DNA of 5,557 nucleotides from an uncultured Solirubrobacterales bacterium (lineage in GTDB: Bacteria; Actinomycetota; Thermoleophilia; Solirubrobacterales; Solirubrobacteraceae): assembly GCA_903830015.1 (NCBI GenBank), contig CAIKSH010000050.1, positions 1 through 5,557 of the forward strand. The letters are read 5' to 3'. Below the pieces are notes generated by a model that worked only from the letters and a program-made list of their open reading frames with translations, made no database searches and was not told where the DNA came from. Of the stretch, positions 1 through 5,242 are shown piece after piece. The translations under genes and the position numbers were made by a program. How positions within the stretch are numbered: position 1 is the stretch's first letter; each line of letters begins with the position of its first letter.

Positions 1-325
1 CGGCGAGCGCCGCGGCGATCGCGGCGCCGGCCACCGCGCTGGCCACCACCGGGTGGCGCCGCCGGCGCGCGAGAACGCCCGGCGGCCGGACCACGAGCCA
101 GGCAAGGACAGCCACTTCGACCAGCAGCCCCGCGACCGCCAGCAGGAGCTGGGGGCCGCGGAAGTCCGAAGCCCGGGCCAGCTGCGCGGGCGTGAACCAG
201 TCGCGCGGGTCGACGGCGACCGGCGAGAGCACCCCGGTCCGGGGCATCATCGCCAGCACCGCCAGCACGGCTACCGCCAGGGCCAGCGCCACGGCGACCG
301 GGGCGCGATCGAGAATCCGGGACAC
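1..325 (-). CDS. Probable M48 (Ste24-like) membrane metallopeptidase, N-terminal fragment
   Basis: The gene runs off the left edge, so only about 108 N-terminal residues are visible. Reading from the GTG at 325-323, there is a hydrophobic helix at residues 9-27 and a short outside segment. A motif WFTPAQLARASDFRGPQ follows at 43-59, then a second helix at 60-79, an Arg-rich turn (87-90) and the start of a third hydrophobic stretch from 93. The F-T/S-P-x-x-L-x-R-A-x-x-F/Y-x-x-P-Q pattern followed by a long helix resembles the N-terminus of actinobacterial M48 CAAX-protease-like enzymes, which degrade or process membrane proteins. The zinc HExxH motif would lie outside the window, so the family call is inference. 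The frame stays open upstream, and an alternative ATG at 364-362 would overlap the divergent gene's start codon. I prefer the GTG because TAGCGT lies exactly 7 nt before it, which fits a leaderless transcript. Any other multi-pass membrane protein remains possible. Confidence 0.5.
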   Translation of the reverse strand, partial: MSRILDRAPVAVALALAVAVLAVLAMMPRTGVLSPVAVDPRDWFTPAQLARASDFRGPQLLLAVAGLLVEVAVLAWLVVRPPGVLARRRRHPVVASAVAGAAIAAALA

Positions 326-332
326 CCTCCCC

Positions 333-338
333 ACGCTA
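333..338 (-). promoter_or_regulatory. Candidate -10 element for the minus-strand membrane protease gene
   Basis: On the minus strand TAGCGT (fits TAnnnT) is followed by 7 nt and then GTG. That is the spacing expected if transcription starts at the start codon (leaderless mRNA, common in actinobacteria). No convincing -35 is visible. The hexamer shares its TA step with the opposite-strand candidate at 337-342. The match is only to the three most conserved -10 positions, so it is a weak call. Confidence 0.3.
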
Positions 339-342
339 CCGT
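337..342 (+). promoter_or_regulatory. Candidate -10 element for the phosphoesterase-lipoprotein-kinase operon
   Basis: TACCGT (fits TAnnnT) lies 20 nt before the ATG at 363. It would place a transcription start near 349 and a leader of about 14 nt. There is no clear -35 and no clear Shine-Dalgarno sequence in the leader. It overlaps the opposite-strand -10 candidate. Confidence 0.28.
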
Positions 343-362
343 CGAAGCGCCGCCTTTCCGCC

Positions 363-1094
363 ATGTCGATCGCCGTCATCTCCGACATCCACTCCAACCG
401 CCAGGCCCTGGAGGCGGTGCTGCGGGAGGTCTCGGACAGCGGGGCGAGCGAGCTCTGGTGCCTCGGCGACCTGGTCGGCTACGGGGCCGACCCCAACGAC
501 TGCATCAACACGGTGCGCCGGAATGCCTCCCTCTGCCTGGTCGGCAACCACGACCTGGCGGTCACCGGGGAGATCCCGCTCGACGAGTTCTCCCGCGGCG
601 CCGGGGTGGCCGCCCGGTGGACCCAGGAGGTGATCGGGGCCGAGGAGCTCGACTGGCTCTCCTCGCTCGAGGCGTCCGGGGCTGCGGAGGGCGTCGGCTG
701 CTTCCACGCCAGCCCGCGCGACCCGGTGTGGGAGTACGTGATCAGCACGCTGCTCGCCGACCTCTGCCTCGACACGATGGACGAGCGGATCGGGCTGATC
801 GGCCACAGCCACGTGGCCCTGGCCTTCGGGCGCCGCGAGGGCGAGCCGGCCTTCGGGGAGCCGCGCCGCGACGGAGACGAGGAGGACATCTCCGCCGGCT
901 CATGGCTGCTCAACCCCGGAAGCGTCGGCCAGCCGCGCGATGGGGACCCGCGGGCGGCCTGGCTGCTCCTCGATATCGACGCGGGAAGGGCGCAGTGGCG
1001 GCGCACCGAATACGACATCGATGGGGCCGCAGAAGCCATCCGAAACGCCCGCCTGCCTGACTCTCTCGCCGAGCGCCTCCAGTACGGTCAGTAG
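363..1094 (+). CDS. Calcineurin-like metallophosphoesterase (Metallophos_2 type)
   Basis: This is a 243-residue cytosolic protein with the complete metal-binding motif series of the calcineurin-like phosphoesterase superfamily. The motifs are SDIHSN (Asp8, His10), GDLVGYGADPN (Asp36), GNHD (Asn62, His63), CFHAS (His115) and GHSHV (His148, His150). The C-terminal LNPGSVGQPRDGDPRA stretch (from 183) is typical of the YfcE/MJ0936-like small phosphodiesterase branch. Such enzymes use a di-metal centre, often Mn, to hydrolyse phosphodiesters or phosphomonoesters. The physiological substrate cannot be read from the sequence. The frame is open upstream to an ATG at 192, but that extension is low-complexity Ala/Thr/Ser/Arg and lies over the divergent gene. 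I therefore take the ATG at 363, one residue before the first beta strand. It is the first gene of an apparent operon: its stop is 3 nt before the lipoprotein start. With a Ser/Thr kinase downstream, a protein phosphatase role is conceivable but unproven. Confidence 0.9.
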   Translation: MSIAVISDIHSNRQALEAVLREVSDSGASELWCLGDLVGYGADPNDCINTVRRNASLCLVGNHDLAVTGEIPLDEFSRGAGVAARWTQEVIGAEELDWLSSLEASGAAEGVGCFHASPRDPVWEYVISTLLADLCLDTMDERIGLIGHSHVALAFGRREGEPAFGEPRRDGDEEDISAGSWLLNPGSVGQPRDGDPRAAWLLLDIDAGRAQWRRTEYDIDGAAEAIRNARLPDSLAERLQYGQ

Positions 1095-1097
1095 GCG

Positions 1098-1595
1098 ATG
1101 AGAGCGCGAAACACAGCTACCGGCCTCATCGCGGCCGTCGCGGCGACCGCCCTGCTCGCCGGATGCGGGGGGTCCGGGTCGCCGAAGCTCATCCCGGCCG
1201 ACGCCGCGAGCGCCCTGGACGGGTCGATCCAGGAGGTCTCCGACGCAACCGCCGCCGGCGACTGCGCATCGGCCGCGAGCGCCCTGGCCACCGCGGAGGA
1301 CCAGTTCGCCTCGCTGCCGCGCAGCGTCGACTCCCAGCTCAAGGCCCGCATCCAGGAAGGGCTCCAGCAGCTCGAGGCAACGGTCCCGACCCAGTGCCGG
1401 GAGGCCAAGCCCAAGACCACGCCGACGACGACCACCGAGCCGACCACCGAGCCGACGACCACCGAGCCGACGACCACGACCGAGACGACGACCACGACGA
1501 CCCGCACCACCACGACCACGCCGACCACCACCCCGACCACCACGCCCGACAACGGCGGCATCAGCCCGGGCGGCTCGGGAGGAGCCGGCCAGTGA
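1098..1595 (+). CDS. Secreted lipoprotein with threonine-rich C-terminal tail
   Basis: This 165-residue protein has a clear lipoprotein signal peptide: Arg2 and Arg4, a hydrophobic core (8-20), then the lipobox LLAGC with Cys23 as the lipidation site. It should therefore be anchored to the outer face of the cytoplasmic membrane. The mature part (30-100) is a small, probably helical, Ala/Ser-rich region with two cysteines (Cys56 and Cys100) that could form a disulfide. It is followed by a 44-residue tail (107-150) holding 32 Thr, 7 Pro and 4 Glu, and then a Gly-rich end. I do not recognise a named domain. Thr/Pro tails of this kind usually act as extended wall-spanning linkers and can be O-glycosylated. 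It begins 3 nt after the phosphoesterase stop with only a weak Shine-Dalgarno, suggesting coupled translation, and ends by overlapping the kinase start. Its position suggests an external partner of the kinase, which is inference. Confidence 0.85.
   Translation: MRARNTATGLIAAVAATALLAGCGGSGSPKLIPADAASALDGSIQEVSDATAAGDCASAASALATAEDQFASLPRSVDSQLKARIQEGLQQLEATVPTQCREAKPKTTPTTTTEPTTEPTTTEPTTTTETTTTTTRTTTTTPTTTPTTTPDNGGISPGGSGGAGQ
1416..1547 (+). repeat. Degenerate ACC/ACG-rich repeat encoding the Thr-rich tail
   Basis: A low-complexity tract made almost entirely of Thr codons (ACC, ACG) with interspersed CCG/CCC (Pro) and GAG (Glu). It includes three perfect copies of ACCGAGCCGAC beginning at 1434, 1446 and 1461. 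The spacings (12 and 15 nt) are multiples of three, so length changes by slippage would keep the frame. It encodes residues 107-150 of the lipoprotein. Confidence 0.8.
1577..1584 (+). promoter_or_regulatory. Ribosome binding site of the kinase gene
   Basis: GGGAGGAG lies 7 nt before the GTG at 1592, inside the Gly-rich end of the lipoprotein gene. It is the strongest Shine-Dalgarno in the plus-strand operon. It decides the kinase start, since the frame is open well upstream without any kinase-like sequence. Confidence 0.7.
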
Positions 1596-2761
1596 GCGAC
1601 GAGCTCTTCGCCGGCCGCTACCGGCTCGGGGACCGCCTGGGCAGCGGCGGCATGTCGACGGTCGTCCTGGCCATGGACGAGCGGCTCGAGCGCAACGTGG
1701 CGATCAAGCTCCTCGCCGAGCACCTCGCCGACGACGACCAGTTCGTCGTGCGCTTCCGGCGCGAGGCCCTCTCGGCGGCCCGGCTGGTCCATCCCAACAT
1801 CGTCCAGGTCTACGACTTCGGGACCGACGAGAAGAGCGGCCGCCAGTACATCGTCATGGAGTACGTCGAGGGCAGCTCCGGGGCCGAGATCCTGCGCGAG
1901 CAGGGCGTCCTGCCGCTGCAGGAGGCGCTCGGGATCCTCGCCCAGGCCTGCCGCGGGCTCGACTACGCCCACCGCAGCGGCGTCCTGCACCGCGACGTCA
2001 AGCCCGGAAACCTCCTGCGCTCGCGGGACGGGGTGGTGAAGCTCGCCGACTTCGGGATCGCCAAGACCCCGGCCGAGGACTCGTCGATCACCCAGGTCGG
2101 GTCGGTGCTCGGCACCGCCGCCTACCTGGCGCCCGAGCAGGCCTCGGGCAAGGAGTCCACCGCGCGCTCGGACATCTACTCGCTCGGGGTGGTCGCCTAC
2201 CAGTTCCTCTCCGGGCGCCTCCCCTACGAGGCCCAGTCGATCACCGAGCTGGCCCTCAAGCAGCAGCGCGAGGCCCCGCCGCTGCTCGACCAGCTGAACC
2301 CCGACATCCCGCCCGAGCTGGCCGCCGCCGTAGACCGCGCCCTCGAGCTCGAGCCGGAGGCCCGCTACGCGACCGCCGAGGAGATGAGGGTGGCGCTCTC
2401 CGAGGCCGCGCGCGGAATCGCGCCCGCCACCGCGGCGACCACCGTCACTCCGGCCACCGCCGAGACCCAGGTCGTCACCGCCGCGGGCGCCGGCGCAGCG
2501 GCGACCACGGTCCACCGCCGCGACCCGCTCCCGCCGCGGGCCCAGCCGGTGCCGGCCCAGGCGGCCCCCCCGGCCCCGAAAAAGAAGCGCCGCGCCGCGC
2601 CGGTGATCGTGCTCCTCGTGGCGGCGGCGATCGGCATCGGCGCCATCGTCTTCATCACCCAGCGGCCGGCCGACAGCGTCCGCCTGCGCGACGTGACCTA
2701 CGAGCAGGTCCAGAAGACGGCCTCAGAGCTCCAGCAGCTGATCCGCCAGAACACCCGCTGA
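1592..2761 (+). CDS. PknB-like transmembrane serine/threonine protein kinase without PASTA domains
   Basis: This 389-residue protein starts at GTG in a GTGA overlap with the lipoprotein stop. A complete Hanks-type kinase domain spans about 9-270. It has the Gly loop GSGGMSTV (17-24), VAIK Lys39, helix-C Glu58, HRDVKPGN (133-140) with catalytic Asp135, DFG (153-155), a GT-x-x-YLAPE segment (174-182), Asp194 and the subdomain XI Arg258. All catalytic residues are present, so it should be active. A Thr/Ala/Pro-rich juxtamembrane linker (about 271-329) and a basic KKKRR stop (330-334) follow. One membrane helix (about 337-355) then leaves only some 34 external residues, with no PASTA or other sensor domain. 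The activation loop keeps one Thr (Thr167, matching PknB Thr171), while the PknB Thr173 position is Val169. Such kinases typically control cell-wall growth or division. The stimulus here is unknown; the co-encoded lipoprotein is a candidate partner. The stop codon is 2 bp from the convergent tgt stop. Confidence 0.93.
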   Translation: MSDELFAGRYRLGDRLGSGGMSTVVLAMDERLERNVAIKLLAEHLADDDQFVVRFRREALSAARLVHPNIVQVYDFGTDEKSGRQYIVMEYVEGSSGAEILREQGVLPLQEALGILAQACRGLDYAHRSGVLHRDVKPGNLLRSRDGVVKLADFGIAKTPAEDSSITQVGSVLGTAAYLAPEQASGKESTARSDIYSLGVVAYQFLSGRLPYEAQSITELALKQQREAPPLLDQLNPDIPPELAAAVDRALELEPEARYATAEEMRVALSEAARGIAPATAATTVTPATAETQVVTAAGAGAAATTVHRRDPLPPRAQPVPAQAAPPAPKKKRRAAPVIVLLVAAAIGIGAIVFITQRPADSVRLRDVTYEQVQKTASELQQLIRQNTR

Positions 2762-2763
2762 TC

Positions 2764-3963
2764 TCAGGGCGCCTGGCCGGCCCGGAGCGCCGCGGCTGCC
2801 TCGGCTAGCTCCCCGGCGATGATCGCCTCGCGCAGGCGCGTCATCACCCGGGCCAGGAAGGCGAGGTTGTGGAGCGTAAGCAGCCGCATCGCCGTCAGCT
2901 CCCGCGCGCGGGCCATGTAGTGCAGGTAGCCGCGCTCGTAGCCGATCGCGCAGGCCGGGCAGGGGCAGCCCTCCATCAGCGGCTCCCGCGAGCCCCGCTG
3001 GCGCGCGGTGGTCAGGTCCAGGCGCCAGCGGTTTTCCGGGTCGGGCACCAGCGCCACGCCGTGGCGACCGAGCCGCGTGGGCATCACGCAGTCGAAGCTA
3101 TCGATCCCCAGCTCGACGCCGCGGACCAGGTCGTCGACCTCCCCGATCCCGAGCAGGTGGCGGGGCCGGTGCTCGTGGGGGCCGCCCAGCCGCGCCGTCG
3201 CCCAGTCGACGACCTCGTACATCTGCGCCTTGTCCTCGCCCAGCGAGCCCCCGATGGCGATCCCGTCGGCGGCCGACGCGGCGACCTCGTCGGCGCTGGC
3301 CGCCCGCAGGTCCTCGTAGACGCCGCCCTGGACGATCCCGTAGACCAGCTGCCCCGCCGGCCCCCGGGCCTCGTGCCAGTCCAGGCAGCGTCCGAGCCAG
3401 CGGTGCGAGCGCTCGGTCGAGCGCGCCGTGTAGTCGCGGTCGACGTGGAAGGGGGTGCACTCGTCGAAGACCAGGGCGATGTCCGAGCCGAGGTTGGCCT
3501 GGATCTCCATCGAGGTCTCCGGGCCCATGAAGCGCTCGCTGCCGTCGACGTAGGAGCGGTAGGTGACCCCCTCCTCCTCGATCGAGACGATCGCTCCCCC
3601 TTCCTGCCTGCCGGCCGGCCGGCGTCCCTTGATCTCGTCGGCGACGTTCCCGTGGCCCATCGAGAAGACCTGAAAGCCGCCGGAGTCGGTGATGATCGGA
3701 CGCTCCCAGCGCATGAAGCGGTGAAGGCCGCCGGCCTGCGCGATCAGCTCGTCGCCCGGGGCCTGGTGGAGGTGGAAGGTGTTCCCCAGGACCATCGAGT
3801 AGCCGATCTCCTCGACCTCGGCAGGAACCAGGCCGCGAACCGTGGCCTTCGTGGCCAGCGGAACGAAGGCGGGGGTGGGCACGTCGCCGTGGGGTGTGCG
3901 CAGCACGCCGGCACGGGCGCGCGAGCCGCCGTCGCGGGCGATGATCTCGAACGGGCCGTCCAC
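2764..3963 (-). CDS. tgt: tRNA-guanine(34) transglycosylase (Tgt)
   Basis: This 399-residue enzyme exchanges guanine-34 in the anticodon of GUN tRNAs (Asp, Asn, His, Tyr) for the queuosine precursor preQ1 or a related base. The diagnostic motifs are all present: TDSGGFQVFS (Asp93), FDECTPF (Asp168), YGIVQGG (208-214), the LLGIGEVDDLVRG loop (270-282) and FDCVMPTRLGRHG with the nucleophile Asp291. The zinc site CPCPAC with a later His is Cys333, Cys335, Cys338 and His365. Compared with the remembered standard sequence, there is a longer, charged and Gly-rich loop after FS (about 102-127), a feature I associate with actinobacterial members. The start is GTG at 3963-3961. No Shine-Dalgarno precedes it, but a -10-like TAGCAT sits 7 nt upstream, fitting a leaderless message. 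It is 39 nt downstream of the zinc peptidase gene on the same strand and converges on the kinase gene. No other queuosine gene is visible in the window. Confidence 0.97.
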   Translation of the reverse strand: MDGPFEIIARDGGSRARAGVLRTPHGDVPTPAFVPLATKATVRGLVPAEVEEIGYSMVLGNTFHLHQAPGDELIAQAGGLHRFMRWERPIITDSGGFQVFSMGHGNVADEIKGRRPAGRQEGGAIVSIEEEGVTYRSYVDGSERFMGPETSMEIQANLGSDIALVFDECTPFHVDRDYTARSTERSHRWLGRCLDWHEARGPAGQLVYGIVQGGVYEDLRAASADEVAASAADGIAIGGSLGEDKAQMYEVVDWATARLGGPHEHRPRHLLGIGEVDDLVRGVELGIDSFDCVMPTRLGRHGVALVPDPENRWRLDLTTARQRGSREPLMEGCPCPACAIGYERGYLHYMARARELTAMRLLTLHNLAFLARVMTRLREAIIAGELAEAAAALRAGQAP

Positions 3964-3970
3964 GGGCCGG

Positions 3971-3976
3971 ATGCTA
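3971..3976 (-). promoter_or_regulatory. Candidate -10 element giving a leaderless tgt transcript
   Basis: On the minus strand TAGCAT (4 of 6 matches to TATAAT, including TA at the start and T at the end) is followed by CCGGCCC and then the GTG start. No -35 is recognisable. The absence of a Shine-Dalgarno before the GTG agrees with a leaderless message. It would let tgt be expressed independently of marR and the peptidase. Confidence 0.4.
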
Positions 3977-4002
3977 CGGGGACGGCGCGGCAGGGCCGGT
4001 GG

Positions 4003-4683
4003 CTACTGCCGGTTGCCCAGGAAGAGCATCAGGAAGTAGAAGAGCTGCGAGAGGGCGGCCAGCGCCCCGGCGACGTAGGTCATCGCCGCGCCGCGCAGGA
4101 CCCGCGACACCCCCTGGCTCTCCTCGGGGTTGGCGATCCCCAGCGTGCGCAGCTGGACCCCGGCCCGCCGGGAGGCGTCGAACTCGACGGGGAGGGTGAC
4201 GATCTGGAAGAGCACGACGGCGGCGTAGAGGATCACCGCGACGAGCACCAGCTGAAGGAGCCCGAGGATGAACCCGAAGAGGAGCAGGAAGGTCCAGGTA
4301 CTGGAGGCGAAGGCGGTCACCGGCCAGAGGGCCGAGCGCAGCTTCATCGGGGCGTAGGCCTGGGCGTGCTGGATGGCGTGGCCGACCTCGTGGGCAGCGA
4401 CCGCGGTGGAGCTGACGGTAGCCGCGCCGTAGACCGGCTCGGAGAGGTGGACGCTGCGGGTGCGCGGGTCGTAGTGGTCGGTCATGTACCCGGGCACCGA
4501 GTGAATCGTCACCGACTGCAGGTCGTTGGCGTCGAGGATCTGGCGCGCCACCTGGGCGCCGGTGAGGCCGGTGTCCTCGGGCACCTCCGAGTAGCGGCTG
4601 AAGGTCGACTTGACCTTGTGCTGGGCCCAGAGGCCGAAGCCGAGGGGAACGATCAGGCAGAGAAACCAGAGGCCGAGGTTCAT
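4003..4683 (-). CDS. YugP-type membrane zinc metallopeptidase (Zn_peptidase_2 family)
   Basis: This 226-residue integral membrane protein has a zincin motif HEVGH (98-102, catalytic Glu99) in the context AVAAHEVGHAIQHAQAY. A conserved LPVEFDASRRA segment (164-174) may hold a third metal ligand at Glu167. An N-terminal helix (about 3-20) precedes a soluble part with the family-like VPGYMTDHYDP region (63-72). Helices at about 121-141, 143-164 and 203-222 form the membrane core. This matches the neutral zinc metallopeptidase family represented by Bacillus YugP, whose substrates are poorly known. The ATG at 4683 overlaps the marR stop as ATGA. Although the frame extends upstream to 4743, the added residues (an Arg-rich stretch) fall in marR and do not fit the family. 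GGAGAGGAG lies about 11 nt before the start. The overlap implies translational coupling to marR. Only 39 nt separate it from tgt. Confidence 0.92.
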   Translation of the reverse strand: MNLGLWFLCLIVPLGFGLWAQHKVKSTFSRYSEVPEDTGLTGAQVARQILDANDLQSVTIHSVPGYMTDHYDPRTRSVHLSEPVYGAATVSSTAVAAHEVGHAIQHAQAYAPMKLRSALWPVTAFASSTWTFLLLFGFILGLLQLVLVAVILYAAVVLFQIVTLPVEFDASRRAGVQLRTLGIANPEESQGVSRVLRGAAMTYVAGALAALSQLFYFLMLFLGNRQ

Positions 4684-5183
4684 CGCTCGCAGCACTCCTC
4701 TCCGTCTCCGTCGGCCGCCGAGGGGAGAACCTGCTCCCAGCACTCGCCCAGCGCATCCTGCTCGGCGGCGGTCAGGAGGTCGAGATAGAGACGGCGCACG
4801 CCGGCGAGGTGGGTGCCCCGCGCCGCCTTAAGCTTGGCCGCCCCGGCTTCGGTGAGGACGGCGAATGAGCCGCGGGCGTCGCTGCAGCAGCTGTCGCGGG
4901 CGATCAGCCCCTCGCGCTCGAGGCGGTCGACCAGGCGGGTGGCGCCGCTGCGGCTGAGCAGCAGCCGCGAGGCCAGGTCGGACATCCGCATCCGGCCGTC
5001 CTGGGCCTCGTCGAGGTGGAGCAGGACCTCGTACGAGGTGAGCGAGATCTCGTGCTGCTCCTCGAGCTCGGCGTCCAGGGCCTTGGTGACCGCCGCGTGG
5101 ACGCGAAGCATCCCGCGCCAGGCAAGCAGCTCGCGGTCGCTGAGGGGCTTCGATGATGGTTTCGAACCGGCCGTGGTCGCCAT
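4680..5183 (-). CDS. MarR-family winged-helix transcriptional regulator, cysteine-rich
   Basis: This 167-residue regulator has an N-terminal dimerisation helix (about 18-41, with RVHAAVTKALDAEL) and SLTSYEVLLHL (47-57). The HTH part MRMSDLASRLLLSRSGATRL (65-84) carries recognition-helix residues SRSGATRLVDRLE, and the wing contains SDARGSFAVLTEAG (101-114) with the family's D-x-R-G signature. The C-terminal helices (HLAGVRRLYLDLL, 125-137) complete the dimer interface. It should bind a palindromic operator as a dimer, often near its own promoter. Unusually it has five cysteines, including the pairs Cys99-Cys100 at the wing base and Cys164-Cys165 near the end, plus Cys148. This could indicate thiol-based sensing, but that is inference. 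The ATG start has GAGG 6 nt upstream. It lies 59 nt after gpmI and its stop overlaps the start of the zinc peptidase, so it may regulate that operon. Confidence 0.92.
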   Translation of the reverse strand: MATTAGSKPSSKPLSDRELLAWRGMLRVHAAVTKALDAELEEQHEISLTSYEVLLHLDEAQDGRMRMSDLASRLLLSRSGATRLVDRLEREGLIARDSCCSDARGSFAVLTEAGAAKLKAARGTHLAGVRRLYLDLLTAAEQDALGECWEQVLPSAADGDGEECCER

Positions 5184-5206
5184 GGCTTGCCTCGCTTTCG
5201 CCGATG

Positions 5207-5212
5207 AAGGTA
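5207..5212 (-). promoter_or_regulatory. Candidate -10 element for the marR-peptidase unit
   Basis: On the minus strand TACCTT (fits TAnnnT) lies in the 59-nt gap after gpmI, placing a start near 5200 and a leader of about 17 nt that contains the GAGG ribosome site. No -35 is evident, and I found no clear palindromic MarR operator in this gap. Read-through from gpmI is equally possible. Confidence 0.25.
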
Positions 5213-5242
5213 GCAGCGGTGAAGGCGGCCCCGGACGAGCTT

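Noticed and set aside
192..362. N-terminal extension of the phosphoesterase from ATG 192
   Set aside because: The 57 added residues are Ala/Thr/Ser/Arg low complexity without family similarity and overlie the divergent membrane-protein gene. The family fold begins at the residue after ATG 363.
53..1060. Plus-strand frame of 335 codons over the protease start and phosphoesterase
   Set aside because: The Arg/Pro/Gly-rich product has no motif and conflicts with the complete phosphoesterase motif series in another frame.
1088..2515. Long minus-strand reading frame (475 codons) opposite the lipoprotein and kinase genes
   Set aside because: Its Val/Gly/Asp-rich low-complexity product is the mirror of the Thr tract and kinase codons. 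High G+C keeps antisense frames open, and the plus-strand genes have full motif support.
2768..2791. Possible hairpin just past the kinase stop (GGCGC stem pairing with GCGCC)
   Set aside because: The stem is only 5 bp with a 14-nt loop and no T tract, and it lies in the tgt coding end. Similar GC-rich pairings are expected by chance at this base composition.
4684..4743. N-terminal extension of the zinc peptidase from a start at 4743
   Set aside because: The 20 added residues are Gly/Arg-rich, lie inside marR and would precede the natural N-terminal membrane helix. ATG 4683 gives the ATGA overlap and family-like start.
2869..4788. Very long plus-strand reading frame (639 codons) opposite tgt and the zinc peptidase
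   Set aside because: The product has no recognisable motif, is Arg/Gly/Asp/Val-rich, and spans three well-supported minus-strand genes. It is an antisense shadow of GC-rich codons.
5203..5225. Near-direct repeat GATGAAGG / GGTGAAGG at 15-nt spacing upstream of marR
   Set aside because: It has one mismatch in 8 bases and is direct rather than palindromic, unlike typical MarR operators. It is too short to separate from chance.
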